Shown: positions 42,091 through 51,944, counted from the stretch's first letter. The stretch is 64,000 bases of DNA from VRUE01 sp963774405 (GCA_963774405.1 CAVZEV010000005.1:434001-498000), one strand, 5' to 3'. Translations and numbers: made by a program. The notes: a model not told the origin generated them from the sequence alone.

Positions 42091-43446
42091 TCAGTCGACC
42101 GCCCGGGCGCGTAGCGCCAGCCGCAGTGCCTCGCGGCCAACCGGCGTCACCGTCAGCTCGCCTCGGGAGATGTGCGTCTCACGGTCGTATTCGTGCTCGT
42201 ACATCAGCAACTCCAGTGCCTCGGCCAGCCGGATTGCGTTCCAGGCGTAGACGTGCACGTCGCGAACGTCCGGCGGCGCCCCGGCGGCGTTCCAGCCATC
42301 GGCCACGATCGCAGAGTGAACGCGTGCGAGGAGCTCGTCGCGGTCGACAACCGGCCCGCCGCCGAGCAGCGCGGCAGCGGCAAGCTCCTGCACGGCGCCG
42401 GCAAACCCATCCGCCGCGAGGAGGTGGGGAGCGACAGCTGCGTGGAGAGCCGCCGGATCGCGCAGCAGCAAGCGCCCGCGCTTGCTCGTCACCAGCGAGC
42501 GACCGGTCTTGCGCAGCAGCCTCATGCGCCGCGCCAGGTCGTGCACTTCGCAGAGCCCCATCACTTCGTCTTCGCGATGTGGCGGCCCCGTCTCCATGCG
42601 CCACCAGGCCGGAAAGCGCTCGACGGAGGCACGCACCAGGGCTCGATTGAGCGCCCCGGTCTGGGTCAGGCCGATGCCGTCTTCGCCTTTCGCGAGCAAC
42701 CAGACCAGCGTCCTCAATGGCTCGTTCGCATCCGGTGGCAGCTCCGGCGCCGCTGGCGTCTCCAGTATCGGCACGACCGGCATGAGGAACTCCCGCCGCG
42801 CCGCGCGGCCATCTCGTGCCCAGCTCTCGAGCCGCTCCTCGACGATGACGTCAAGCGGTGCCCGGCCCCCCAGCTCCGCCCGGGCCCGCTGAAGGAACTT
42901 AGTGACGAGCGCCATCTGCCGGCGCTTGAACCCTCGGGCCTTGGGATCGACTCCTTCTCCCTCGATCCACTGCTCCAGCTCGCGCGCCACCCGATCGCGC
43001 AGACGCGCCTCCTCGAAGCCCATCATCGAGCGCCAGCGGAAGTCGTCCGTGTCGGGCGGCTCCAGCCCCGAGGCCTCGAGCGCCTCGCGCAGTCGCTCAA
43101 CCGTGTCCGGCTCTTCAACCTCCCACGCCTCCAGCATCGCCATCGTCTGCTCGCAGGTGCAGATCTCCGCGTAGGCCGTCGCGCCGTCGCCGGCGAGCTC
43201 CAGGAAGCGCCCGAGCCGCTCGGCCACCGCCCGCTTCACCTCAAGCGAGGCAAGCAGCTTGCAGGGAAGCTGGTACCAGAGAAAGAGCTGCAGGTCGTAG
43301 CGACTGATCTCGACCGGCGCCTCCTCGCCCTCCCACCCGGCGATCAACTCGAGGGCTCCCTCGACGTCCCCGGGCGCCTCCAGGTCATGCTCGCCCAGCA
43401 GCGCGAGCGCCCGCTCGACCGACGTGGGAGACAGCTCTATCGGCAC
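42091..43446 (-). CDS. Hypothetical 451-aa protein with a winged-helix-like region
   Basis: This is a 451-aa protein of mostly helical composition. The middle part (LVWLLAKGEDGIGLTQTGALNRALVRASVERFP, then LCEVHDLARRMRLLRKTGRSLVTSKRGRLLL) has the pattern of a winged-helix domain also seen in pRiA4b ORF-3-associated proteins. No enzymatic motif is evident. It forms an operon with the DUF2293-like gene and is divergent from a SEC-C gene. Confidence 0.6.
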   Translation of the reverse strand: MPIELSPTSVERALALLGEHDLEAPGDVEGALELIAGWEGEEAPVEISRYDLQLFLWYQLPCKLLASLEVKRAVAERLGRFLELAGDGATAYAEICTCEQTMAMLEAWEVEEPDTVERLREALEASGLEPPDTDDFRWRSMMGFEEARLRDRVARELEQWIEGEGVDPKARGFKRRQMALVTKFLQRARAELGGRAPLDVIVEERLESWARDGRAARREFLMPVVPILETPAAPELPPDANEPLRTLVWLLAKGEDGIGLTQTGALNRALVRASVERFPAWWRMETGPPHREDEVMGLCEVHDLARRMRLLRKTGRSLVTSKRGRLLLRDPAALHAAVAPHLLAADGFAGAVQELAAAALLGGGPVVDRDELLARVHSAIVADGWNAAGAPPDVRDVHVYAWNAIRLAEALELLMYEHEYDRETHISRGELTVTPVGREALRLALRARAVD

Positions 43447-43496
43447 GCGCTCAGTCTGCCGGAATCCACAGCGAAAGTTGGTCCGTCCCCGTCCCT

Positions 43497-44006
43497 ATGG
43501 TGACGGCGATGACGCGCGTGAGTCGCAATGCGCCGTGTCCCTGCGGCAGCGGCAAGAAGTACAAGCTCTGCTGCCTGCCTGCCGAGGCCGACGGGATTCG
43601 CGGCAAGGCCGCGCTTCGCGAAGTCGAGACGATCGACGCCACCGGGCGCGGTTGCGACTGGCGGATCCTCGAACGGGTGGGGCCCGAGGGAACCGCAAGC
43701 GGCCAGCTGGTGGAGCATCTCTGCAACGGGGAGCGGTTTGAGGTTCAGGCGCCGGACGGCTGGCTGATGGACGGCAAGCGGGTCTCGATGTACCTCGCGC
43801 TCGAGGCGCTGCCACCGCCGCTTTACGAGTGGGCGATCCAGCAGTCCCTCGACGGAGTCAGCGGCGAGGATGTGACGCCGTTCGGCCTCGACGTCGCTCG
43901 CGTTCTCCTTCTGGCGGGCACCGTCGTGGACCTCGTCGGCGATCTCCGCAAGCCGCGACGCAAGCTGAAGCGAGTCCTCTCCAATCGCAGGCAAGAAGCA
44001 GCGTAG
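43497..44006 (+). CDS. SEC-C motif protein
   Basis: This is a 169-aa protein; an ATG at 43509 is an alternative start. Residues about 9-24 read SRNAPCPCGSGKKYKLCC, an exact SEC-C zinc motif as in SecA C termini. The remainder is uncharacterised (DGWLMDGKRVSMYLALEALPPPLYEWAIQQ). SEC-C domains bind zinc and often mediate ribosome or SecB contacts. Here it closes the AbiE island. Confidence 0.8.
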   Translation: MVTAMTRVSRNAPCPCGSGKKYKLCCLPAEADGIRGKAALREVETIDATGRGCDWRILERVGPEGTASGQLVEHLCNGERFEVQAPDGWLMDGKRVSMYLALEALPPPLYEWAIQQSLDGVSGEDVTPFGLDVARVLLLAGTVVDLVGDLRKPRRKLKRVLSNRRQEAA

Positions 44007-44199
44007 ATTCTCGTCACGCGGCCGCCCGATCGATTCGCCTGTTGACGCGCAGGTTCCACTGCGCCTGCCGCTTCGGCCTTGGAGGCTGACAATCCCCGCT
44101 AATCGCCGCACTTCTACGGCAACAGCGACGCCGGGTCGCGCCCGCGAATCCCCTGCTAATCCGCACGTTCAACGCTGAATCCCCGCCCAGAGCTTGCTC

Positions 44200-44241
44200 A
44201 TCGCACCCAGGAGGTCGGCGGTTCGCATCCGCCTAGCTCCA
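44200..44241 (+). repeat. 3'-half fragment of tRNA-Ala(CGC), candidate att site
   Basis: The 42 bases match the tRNA-Ala(CGC) from anticodon loop to discriminator in all but one position (TTCGCAT for TTCGAAT in the T loop). No D arm or acceptor 5' strand precedes it. With the intact tRNA at 38313 it brackets 5.8 kb, as direct repeats do after site-specific integration in a tRNA gene. No integrase is present between them. Confidence 0.8.
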
Positions 44242-44252
44242 TTCGCACCCGG

Positions 44253-44647
44253 CTACGGTCGAAGGTCTTGAACCTCGCAGGGCAGGCTTCCCGCCCGATC
44301 GATGATCTCCGGGTCGCCGGTCAGGAGCACTGCGCCCTCAGAGGCCGCGAGTGCGACTGCGAAGCAGTCGGCCAACGCCATTGGGTGGGAGGCCTTTAGG
44401 TTCGACGCCGCCCGCATCGCCGAGACGCCGGGGAGATGCTCGGTGATCCGAGGACGGACTGGTCCTCGAGCATGCGGTCTGCCTCTTCCTTGCCGTGATC
44501 CCGGCTGGTTCGATAGTGGACCTCGATCAGATTGATCCAGCTCATCCCCGGGCGCTCCCGATTGAGAATCTCATCGACCAGATCTGCCGCCGGTTCGTCT
44601 CCGTCGAGCCAAGACAGGACAGGCCAGGAATCCAGGCAAAAGGACAA
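44253..44647 (-). CDS. VapC-like PIN toxin, frameshifted
   Basis: The N-terminal frame (FCLDSWPVLSWLDGDEPAADL, then SWINLIEVHYR) and the C-terminal frame (ALADCFAVALAASEGAVLL, then TGDPEIIDRAG) together make a complete PIN domain of about 131 aa with its three acidic positions. The frame changes near 44447. It follows an AbrB-type antitoxin by 3 bp. It may be inactivated or an assembly error. Confidence 0.75.
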
Positions 44648-44650
44648 GGT

Positions 44651-44866
44651 CTACCGGGGCTCTTTGCCGCGATCTTCAAGTAGCCGCGTCGCCATGCCGC
44701 TGCCGGCGAATCTCCCCCGCAGCGTCGACCGAGGGGTGGCCCGCCGCACAACGATCCCGTCGTCAACGGACTCGAAGGACACGCTCGAGCCCGGCCCAAG
44801 CCCTGCGCGCTCGCGGAGATCCTTGGGAATCACCACTTGCCCCTTGGCACCAATTCGCTGAGTCAT
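44651..44866 (-). CDS. AbrB/MazE-like antitoxin
   Basis: This is a 71-aa protein. The first 45 residues (RIGAKGQVVIPKDLRERAGLGPGSSVSFE) are a swapped-hairpin AbrB DNA-binding domain, and the basic tail would contact the PIN toxin encoded next. It is a standard VapB of the AbrB class. Confidence 0.88.
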   Translation of the reverse strand: MTQRIGAKGQVVIPKDLRERAGLGPGSSVSFESVDDGIVVRRATPRSTLRGRFAGSGMATRLLEDRGKEPR

Positions 44867-44926
44867 ACGGCCTCAGTATACCTCGCCTGGATCTCGGCGT
44901 AGCTGCCGGATGACGGCGGTCGTCGC

Positions 44927-44952
44927 GTGGTTCAAATGCCGTCCGGTTAGGG
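44927..44952 (+). repeat. tRNA-3'-end-like 20-bp repeat, copy 1
   Basis: The segment contains GGTTCAAATGCCGTCCGG followed by TTAGG. The same 18 bases recur at 63974-63991, followed by CTAGG. GGTTCAAAT resembles a T-arm, but no cloverleaf can be formed. Both copies lie just outside toxin-antitoxin genes that follow tRNA-Ala(CGC) sequences. Confidence 0.6.
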
Positions 44953-45089
44953 CCACTCACGGAAATCCCTGCACGTCGGGATTTTCGCCGCGCCGGGGAT
45001 CGACCGGCATCCACCCCCATCGCTCCGCAATGGGAATTCAGGCCCCCACCCAATTGACCGGGCCGCCGGCAGCCTCTAGCCTTGCCCAA

Positions 45090-46196
45090 ATGCGCGCTGG
45101 CTTCACTCAACTGGCATTCTCGGCGGGTTTCGCCCGCCTCGCCCTGGCGATGTCCGGATTGTGCTGGTTCTATGCGGCCAGCGCTTCCGCGGCGACGGTG
45201 ACGGTCGGCAGCCCGCTGACCGCGCCCTATTTCAGCACCCTCACCTGCAGCGGCCTCTCGGGCTGCATGTACGCCAATACCGTGCTGACCGAGCCGGGAG
45301 CGAACGTGACCTCGCCGGTCTCGGGAAGGGTCGTGCGCTGGCGGATCGCGGGCAATTACCAGGGGCCCTTCGTGGTGCGGGTCCTGCGACCGGCTGGAGG
45401 CGGGCAGTACACGGGCGTCGGCTCCACGCTGCCGGTCGAAGCCAGCGGGACCGCCACGGTCAGCTTCCCGGCGAACCTCCCGATCCAGAAGGGGGACCTG
45501 GTCGCCATCGACTACGAAAACGGGCGCCACCTCGCGACCGCCACCGCATCTGGCTCGGCGTTCTCGGTCTGGGTGCCGCCCGTGGCCGAACTCGCCAGCG
45601 CGCCGCCTGGCTCGACCTCGGGCAACCTGGAGGTCCTCTTCAACGCCGACGTGCAGCCGCAGCCCGAGGTAACCGGCCTCGCCCCGGGCACCGGGGCGGT
45701 CGGGGGCGGAACCGCAGTCGTGATCAGCGGTAAAGACTTCGATGAAGTCGCCGCGGTGAGCTTCGGCACGACTGCCGCTGCCAGCTTCAACGTCGACTCC
45801 GAGTCCCAGATCACGGCCGTCTCGCCACCCGCCTCCGGCCCGGGGGTTGTCGACGTCAGGGTGACGACGACGGCGGGAACGTCGCCGATCGACGGCGCCG
45901 ATCAGTTCACCTACACCGCGTCCACGGCGTCTGCCGGCGACACCTCCACGGGGGCCAAGTGCATCGTGCCCAAGCTGAAGGGCAAGCGGGTGAAGGCGGC
46001 GCGACGGAAGCTGACGAGGGCGGGCTGCGAGCTCGGCAAAGTCAGAGGCCACCGAGCGAAGAAGGCCGTGGTCAAGCGCCAGCACCCGAGGCCGGGCAGG
46101 ACCCTCCCGCTGCATGGGAAGGTCGCCATCAAGGTGGGTGCCCCGGCGCTGAGGGGCCGGCTTCAGCTCCAACGTAGCTTGGCCTTCCGTCCGTAG
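45090..46196 (+). CDS. Secreted protein with IPT/TIG and PASTA domains
   Basis: This is a 368-aa protein from the ATG at 45090. A signal peptide ends near AASASAA. A beta domain of about 150 residues is followed by an IPT/TIG domain (VTGLAPGTGAVGGGTAVVISGKDFDEVAAVSFG, then VRVTTTAG). A PASTA domain (CIVPKLKGKRVKAARRKLTRAGCELGKV) comes near the C terminus. It probably binds glycans or peptidoglycan outside the cell. Confidence 0.83.
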   Translation: MRAGFTQLAFSAGFARLALAMSGLCWFYAASASAATVTVGSPLTAPYFSTLTCSGLSGCMYANTVLTEPGANVTSPVSGRVVRWRIAGNYQGPFVVRVLRPAGGGQYTGVGSTLPVEASGTATVSFPANLPIQKGDLVAIDYENGRHLATATASGSAFSVWVPPVAELASAPPGSTSGNLEVLFNADVQPQPEVTGLAPGTGAVGGGTAVVISGKDFDEVAAVSFGTTAAASFNVDSESQITAVSPPASGPGVVDVRVTTTAGTSPIDGADQFTYTASTASAGDTSTGAKCIVPKLKGKRVKAARRKLTRAGCELGKVRGHRAKKAVVKRQHPRPGRTLPLHGKVAIKVGAPALRGRLQLQRSLAFRP

Positions 46197-46223
46197 GCCG
46201 CCGGAAGTCGGACCGAGCCCGCG

Positions 46224-46420
46224 CTACCGAACGATCGTGAACCTGAGCGACTTGGGCTTCGACCTCAGCCCGTCCCGCTTCGCGGTGACGGTTACCTTGT
46301 AGTGGCCGGGCCTGATTGTGAGACGCAAAAAGTGCTCGGCGGCCTCGACCACAACCCCGAGCACCCCTGGAGCGTCGCCGAGCCGGCCGAGGAGTGCGGC
46401 GCCTCGAAGCCGAGCGCCGC
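46224..46420 (-). pseudogene. C-terminal remnant of a secreted protein
   Basis: The leftward frame ends RLTIRPGHYKVTVTAKRDGL, then RSKPKSLRFTIVR and a stop, a recurrent C-terminal Ig-like ending in secreted proteins of this kind of genome. Upstream the frame only runs on as a shadow of ppdK. The 5' part has been lost. Confidence 0.6.
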
Positions 46421-46453
46421 CGCGCCGCTCGCGAGGTGGCCCGAGCCTGACGA

Positions 46454-49109
46454 TCAGGGCGCCGCGAGCGCGGCCTGGGCCGCGGCGACGCGGGCGATCG
46501 GCACCCTGAACGGCGAACAGCTGACGTAGTCGAGACCCACCTCGTGGAAGAAGGCGATGCTGTCGGGGTCGCCACCGTGCTCGCCGCAGACGCCGAGGCC
46601 GAGGTCGGGACGGCCCCGGCGGCCCCGCTCGACCGCGGTCCTGACCAGCTCGCCGACGCCCTCGACGTCGATCGTCTCGAAGGGGCTGCGCTCGACGATC
46701 TTGCGCCGCAGGTACTCGGTCAGGAAGCGGCCCTCGGAGTCGTCGCGCGAGAAGCCGAGCGCGGTCTGGGTCAGGTCGTTGGTGCCGAAGCTGAAGAAGC
46801 TCGCGTTTGCGGCCAGTCGCTCTGCCACCAGGCAGGCGCGCGGCAGCTCGATCATCGTGCCGACGGCGAAGGGGAGTGGCTCGGTGCCGAGCCGGGCGAT
46901 CGCTTCCGCGGCGGTGCGCTCGACCAGCTTCCGCATCGCACTCAGCTCGCGCTCGTAGCCGACCAGCGGGATCATCACCTCCAGGCGCGGCGCGTCTCCC
47001 TGCTGCTCGCGCACGGTGGCGGCGGCGACGACGATCGCCCTGACCTGCATCTCGTAGATCTCGGGGAAGAGCAGGGCCAGGCGGCAACCGCGGGTGCCCA
47101 GCATCGGGTTCGTCTCCTCCAGCTGGCGAACGCGGTGCAGTTCGCTCTCCAGCTGCGTCACCGGGTCGCGGCCGGGCGCGGCGAGGCGGCGCTCGATCTC
47201 CGCCACCAGGTCGGAGGCGTGCGGCAGGAACTCGTGCAGCGGCGGGTCGAGCAGCCTGATCGTCACCGGCAGCCCGGCCATCGTCGCGAACAGCCCTTCG
47301 AAGTCGGCTCGCTGCAGCGGCTCCAGCTCGGCCAGCGCGGCGCGGCGCTCGTCCTCGTCCTCGGCCATGATCATCGCCTGCATCCTCGCCTGGCGATCCT
47401 CGCCGAGGAACATGTGCTCGGTGCGGCAGAGGCCGACGCCCTGGGCGCCGAAGTGCCGCGCCGTCTCCGCGTCGGCCGGCCGGTCGGCGTTGGCGCGCAC
47501 CTCAAGCCGGCGCAGCTCGTCCGACCACTCGAGCACCGCCTGGAAGTGCTCGTCGACCTCGGCCGGGACCAGCGGCACGTCCTCGACCGTGACCGCGCCA
47601 TTGGAGCCGTCGATCGCGATCGGGTCCCCCTCGCGCAGTGTCTTGCCGCCGACCTGCATCTCGCGCGCCTCGAGGTCGATGTCGAGGGCCGAGGCGCCGC
47701 AGACGCAGGGCCTGCCCATCCCGCGCGCGACCAGGGCGGCGTGGGAGGCCTTGCCGCCCTCGGAGGTGAGGATGCCGCGGGCGGCGTGGAACCCGGCCAC
47801 GTCGGCGGCCTCGGTGAAGGGCCGCACCAGGATTACCCGCTCCCCCGCGGCCGCCCGCTCCACGGCCCGCTCGGCGGCGAAGACGACGTTGCCCTTGGCC
47901 ACGCCGGGCGAGGCCGGCACGCCGCGGGTGAGCAATTCGAACTCGTAGGCGGGGTCGAAGGAGGGGTGCAGGAGCGCCTCCAGCTTCGAGGCGTCGATCT
48001 TCGCCAGCGCCCGCTCGCGCGTGAGGATGCCCTCGGCGACCATGTCCACCGCGACCCGCACCGCGGCATGGGGCGGGCGCTTGGCCGAGCGCGCCTGCAG
48101 CATGTAGAGGGTTCCCTCCTCGACCGTGAACTCGACGTCCTGCATGTCGCCGAAGTGGCGCTCCAGGGTGGTGAGGATCTCGACCAGCTGGGCGTGGGCC
48201 CGGGGCAGGATCGCCGCCATCTCGGCGAGATCGGCCGTGTCGCGCGTGCCCGAGACGACGTCCTCTCCCTGGGCGTTGAGGAGGAAGTCGCCCGAGGGCC
48301 GCGGCGCGCCGGTGATCTCGTCGCGGCTGAAGGCGACGCCGGAGCCGGACTCCTCGCCCCTGTTGCCGAAGACCATCTGTTGCACGTTGACGGCGGTGCC
48401 CCACTCGTCGGGGATGCGGTTGAGGCGCCGGTACTCGATCGCCCGCTCGCCGTTCCAGGAGCCGAACACGGCTGCCACCGCGCGTAGCAGCTGCTCGCGC
48501 GGGCGCTGCGGCAGCTCCTCGCCGGTCTGCTCGGCGAAGATCCGCTTGAAGTCCCCGACCAGGCGCCTCAGGTCGGCGGCGTCCAGCTCGGTGTCAAGCG
48601 AGACGCCGCGCTCGGCCTTGACCGCCCGGATCGCCCGCTCGAACAGCATCGAGTCGATCCCGCAGACCACGTCGCCGAACATCTGCGCGAAGCGGCGGTA
48701 GGAGTCCCAGGCGAAGCGCTCGTCGCCGGTCTTCGCCGCCAGGCCGCCGACCGCGGTGTCGCCGAGGCCGAGGTTGAGCACCGTGTCCATCATCCCCGGC
48801 ATCGACTCGCGGGCGCCGGAGCGGACCGAGACGAGGAGCGGGTCGGCCGGGTCGCCGAGCCGCTTGCCCGCTTCCGCCTCGAGCGTTGCCAGGGCCGCGT
48901 CGATCTGGTCCTCCAGTTGCGCGGGGAAGGCGCCGCCCGCGGCCAGGTAGGCGACGCAAGCCTCGGTCGTGACGGTGAACCCGGCCGGGCACCTCGATCG
49001 GCGGGCCGAGCCGCGCCATCTCGGCGATGTTGGCGCCCTTGCCGCCGAGCAGGTCGCGCATCTCCTTCGAGCCCTCGGCGAACCCGTACACGTGCTTCGG
49101 CTGGGTCAC
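46454..49109 (-). CDS. ppdK: Pyruvate phosphate dikinase, one frameshift
   Basis: This protein of about 884 aa starts at a GTG (49109) that overlaps the treT stop. The start reads TQPKHVYGFAEGSKEMRDLLGGKGANIAEM. Near 48980 one extra C shifts the frame before FTVTTEACVAYL. Then come the ATP-grasp region (LLVSVRSGARESMPGMMDTVLNLG), the phosphohistidine site GGKASHAALVARGMGRPCVCGA, and the PEP/pyruvate barrel (LCRTEHMFL, FSFGTNDLTQTALGFSRDD, GVCGEHGGDP). It interconverts PEP and pyruvate with ATP/AMP and phosphate. Full-length for the family. Confidence 0.92.
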
Positions 49110-50548
49110 TTGGCGAGCAGGTGTCCGAGCAGGTCGACGTACTGGAGCGTGTGGCGGTTCTCGAGGAACGACGCGCGCACGCTCTGGTGCGCCGCGAGGC
49201 CGATCCGGCGGGCACGCTCCGGCTCCTCGAGCAGCCCCCGCGTCGCCGCGCCGAAGGCCTCGAGGTCGAATGGGTCGGGGAGCAGCAGGCCGGTGATCCC
49301 GTCCTCGATCTGGTCGCGAATGCCGCCGGTGGCGCTGGCGACCACCGGCCGCGCCTTCCACATTGCCTCGGTCACGGTCAGGCCGAAGCCCTCCTTGAGG
49401 CTCTTCTGCACGACGACCGTAGCCTGGCGCTGCAACGCGTTGACGATCGCCGCGTTCTCCTCGAGGTCGTCCATCGGCAGGCTGGCGAGGTGGACCCGGT
49501 TGCGCACCTTCGGGTCGAGCGCCCGCCAGGCCTCTTCGGTCTCGCCGAGCACGGCGACGCCGTCGGGGTCGTCGGTGACCGATCCGAGGCTGGGGCCGGC
49601 GAGGATCAGGTGGGCGGCGGAGTCGCCGGGGAGCGCGCCGGCGAAGCCCCGCATCACCCCGATCGGATCCTTGAGCCGGTCCCAGCGCGAGACCTGCACC
49701 ACCAGCGGCGTCCCGGGGCCCGGCAGGAAGCCGTCGGTGACGACCTCGCAGCGGCGCTCGACCCTGGCCGTGCCGCCCACCGGACGGGTGAAGACGGCCT
49801 CGGCGCCGTCGCGGCGGTCCTCGGCGAGCAGCCCGGTGTGGCGCAGGATCGCCTCCCCCTGGGCCGACGTCATCTCCTGGTTCTTAGGCGAGAGGCCGTC
49901 GATCGAGGGCGGCACGATCGCGATCCTCGCCCCGCTCGCGCGGCAGACGTCCGGCACGTAGGCCTCGCGCGAGAAGACGCAGGCGTCGGCCCGGGTGACA
50001 TAGGGGCCAAGGAAGTCCCAGGCCACGCGGCTCTGCTCGTTCACCTCGTCGGCGCCAATGTGGCATCGCCAGACGACGGTGCGGCCGCTGCCCGCGATGT
50101 GTGGGATCAGGCCGGCCGTCTGCGGGTCGTGGAGGAAGACCACGTCGCGCGGACCGATCGCCGCGAGGACCGCCTTCGCGTTGGCGCGGGAGACCCGCTC
50201 GTAGACTTCGCGCTCGCCGTCTCCCAGCGCGCCGCTGTCGCCGTCCTCACCGTGAAGGCGGTTGTGGAGGCGCTTGGTCAGGGCGAAGAAGTCCGATGCC
50301 CCCGAGATCGTCAGCCAGCGCATGCCGATGTCGAGCCCGCGCGCCAGGCCGACCCAGGACCAGAGCATCTCGGCGACGCCGCCCCCGGCCGCGGTCGAGT
50401 TGACGTTCCAAAGCTCGCGCCCGTCCAGCAGCGAGCGCCCCAGGCTCAATCCGGTTTCAAGCCGCTGCCAATCCTCGGGGTCGATCAACCCCTGCATCCG
50501 CTCAAGCGAAAGCGGTGGAACCTGCACCTCCCGTGCGATGGTGTCCAT
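49106..50548 (-). CDS. treT: Trehalose synthase-like GT4 glycosyltransferase
   Basis: This is a 480-aa protein. WNVNSTAAGGGVAEMLWSWVGL near residue 47, WRCHIGADEVN, VQVSRWDRLKDPIGV and KEGFGLTVTEAMWKARPVVAS are the sequence blocks of TreT-type enzymes that join a sugar nucleotide with glucose to make trehalose. It is co-transcribed with ppdK. The substrate assignment is from overall similarity, and a glucosyl-glycerate or similar enzyme is possible. Confidence 0.8.
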   Translation of the reverse strand: MDTIAREVQVPPLSLERMQGLIDPEDWQRLETGLSLGRSLLDGRELWNVNSTAAGGGVAEMLWSWVGLARGLDIGMRWLTISGASDFFALTKRLHNRLHGEDGDSGALGDGEREVYERVSRANAKAVLAAIGPRDVVFLHDPQTAGLIPHIAGSGRTVVWRCHIGADEVNEQSRVAWDFLGPYVTRADACVFSREAYVPDVCRASGARIAIVPPSIDGLSPKNQEMTSAQGEAILRHTGLLAEDRRDGAEAVFTRPVGGTARVERRCEVVTDGFLPGPGTPLVVQVSRWDRLKDPIGVMRGFAGALPGDSAAHLILAGPSLGSVTDDPDGVAVLGETEEAWRALDPKVRNRVHLASLPMDDLEENAAIVNALQRQATVVVQKSLKEGFGLTVTEAMWKARPVVASATGGIRDQIEDGITGLLLPDPFDLEAFGAATRGLLEEPERARRIGLAAHQSVRASFLENRHTLQYVDLLGHLLAK

Positions 50549-50654
50549 CTCAAAGTTAGGATAGCCGTGGCCTATCAGCTTGCCTAACGGGAATCCGGGG
50601 CATCGTGGATCCCCGACTCCGCCGCCGCCACCCGACGCCGGGACCCTCGCGGCT

Positions 50655-51558
50655 CTACGCCGCGTCGCGGTCCTGGATCATCGCGAACCAAGCCTCGCGG
50701 TCGAGGCTTGCCGGCTCGGTCTCAGCGAGGAACTCTTCGAGGGCGAGGACGAAGCGCAGCGGCGCCTCGACCTGGGGAAGATGACCGACGTCCTCGAAGA
50801 CCTCGAGGCGACTGCCCGGGATGTGGCGGTGGGCATCCTCGCCGTGATGAGCGGGGATGATCGGGTCGCGGGCGCCCCAGACGATCAGCGTCGGCACCGA
50901 CTCGGCGAGGTAGAGACGATCGGTGGCGTCGACCCGCTGGCCGCCGGTGCCGATCACCGCCCGCACGGTCGCCAGAAAGGCGGCGCGCCGGATCGGGTCG
51001 GTCAGCGAGCCGTAGCCGCGCAGGCACCTCGGCTACGTCGGCATTGGGACGCAGGCCGATCGTCGATAGGCCGCGTCCTACCAGGGGCCCGATCCGGCCG
51101 CCGATCGCGGCAGTGGCGGCGATGAAGAGGTCGGCTCCCGGCAGCGCCGCGGCGCGCAGCACCGGACTCACCTCGGGCCCGAGGCCGCCGCTGGAGACGA
51201 GGACCAGGCGCTCGACCATCTCGGGGAACTGGTAGGAGAACTGCATCGCGATGCCGCCCCCGAGCGAGTGTCCGACCAGGGTCGCCCGCTCGTGGCCGAG
51301 CGCGACGAGCAGGTCGCGCAGGCTGGCGGCGAGCGCGCCGACCGAGTAGTCGCCGCCCCCGGGCGCCGAGCTGCCGTGCCCGGGCAGGTCGGGGGCGATC
51401 ACGGTGTGCGCGCGCGCCAGCGGCTCGATCACCTCCGCCCAGTTCTCGAAGTTGCCGCCCATGCCGTGGATCAGCAACAGGGCCGGCCCCTTGCCTGCCT
51501 CGGCATAACTCACCGGGCGGCCGTGGAGCGTCTCGGACTTCACCTCGAACTTGCTCAC
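50655..51558 (-). CDS. Alpha/beta hydrolase, one frameshift
   Basis: About 300 aa when joined across a frameshift near 51025. The N-terminal part has LLLIHGMGGNFENW, the nucleophile elbow LVGHSLGGGIAMQ, and PDLPGHGSS. The C-terminal part has TLIVWGARDPIIPAHHG (acid) and EDVGHLPQVEAP (catalytic His). One extra C in GTGCCTG explains the shift. All three catalytic residues survive. It resembles MhpC/BphD-like or non-heme peroxidase-like hydrolases. Confidence 0.83.
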
Positions 51559-51620
51559 GCCGACCTCCCGGTTTGACGTATGGACGGTCGTATCATCAGC
51601 TGCCTTGCCGGGCGCTTGGC

Positions 51621-51944
51621 CTACGCCTTCTTGGCCGGTGCGCCCAACGCCTCGGCGGCGCTGCGTACGACGCTTGTGAGGAAATCGTACTGCGTCTTGA
51701 CCAGCTTCTCGGACATCTCGAGCGCCGAGTCGATCACCTCTTGACGCCGCGAACGGCTCTCGCCCTTGACGTGCGGGGGCAGTGCGTCGTCAACGGAGTC
51801 CATGAACTTGCGGACTGCCTCGATCGCACTTTCCTGGCTCTCCTTGACCTGCTCGAGCACTCGCTCGGACAACTCGCTGGTCCTCTCGACCGTACCGCGG
51901 TCAGATGCCGCGGCTTGCTTGGGCTTTTGGGTTGTGGCGGGCAT
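51621..51944 (-). CDS. Small phasin-like helical protein
   Basis: This is a 107-aa, fully helical protein. LSERVLEQVKESQESAIEAVRKFMDSVDDALP followed by SALEMSEKLVKTQYDFLTSVVRSAAEAL, with basic ends and a lysine-rich tail, resembles phasin-like granule-coating proteins. No PHA genes are nearby. The assignment is tentative. Confidence 0.6.
   Translation of the reverse strand: MPATTQKPKQAAASDRGTVERTSELSERVLEQVKESQESAIEAVRKFMDSVDDALPPHVKGESRSRRQEVIDSALEMSEKLVKTQYDFLTSVVRSAAEALGAPAKKA

Noticed and set aside
44200..44241. A third functional tRNA-Ala
   Set aside because: The D arm and acceptor 5' strand are missing, so it cannot fold as a tRNA.
38390..44241. An integrase or recombinase gene in the island
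   Set aside because: No tyrosine or serine recombinase motif was found in any frame between the two tRNA repeats.
46224..47087. A 287-codon leftward frame as a full gene
   Set aside because: Only its last 60 or so codons look like protein; the rest is a shadow of ppdK. Kept as a C-terminal remnant only.
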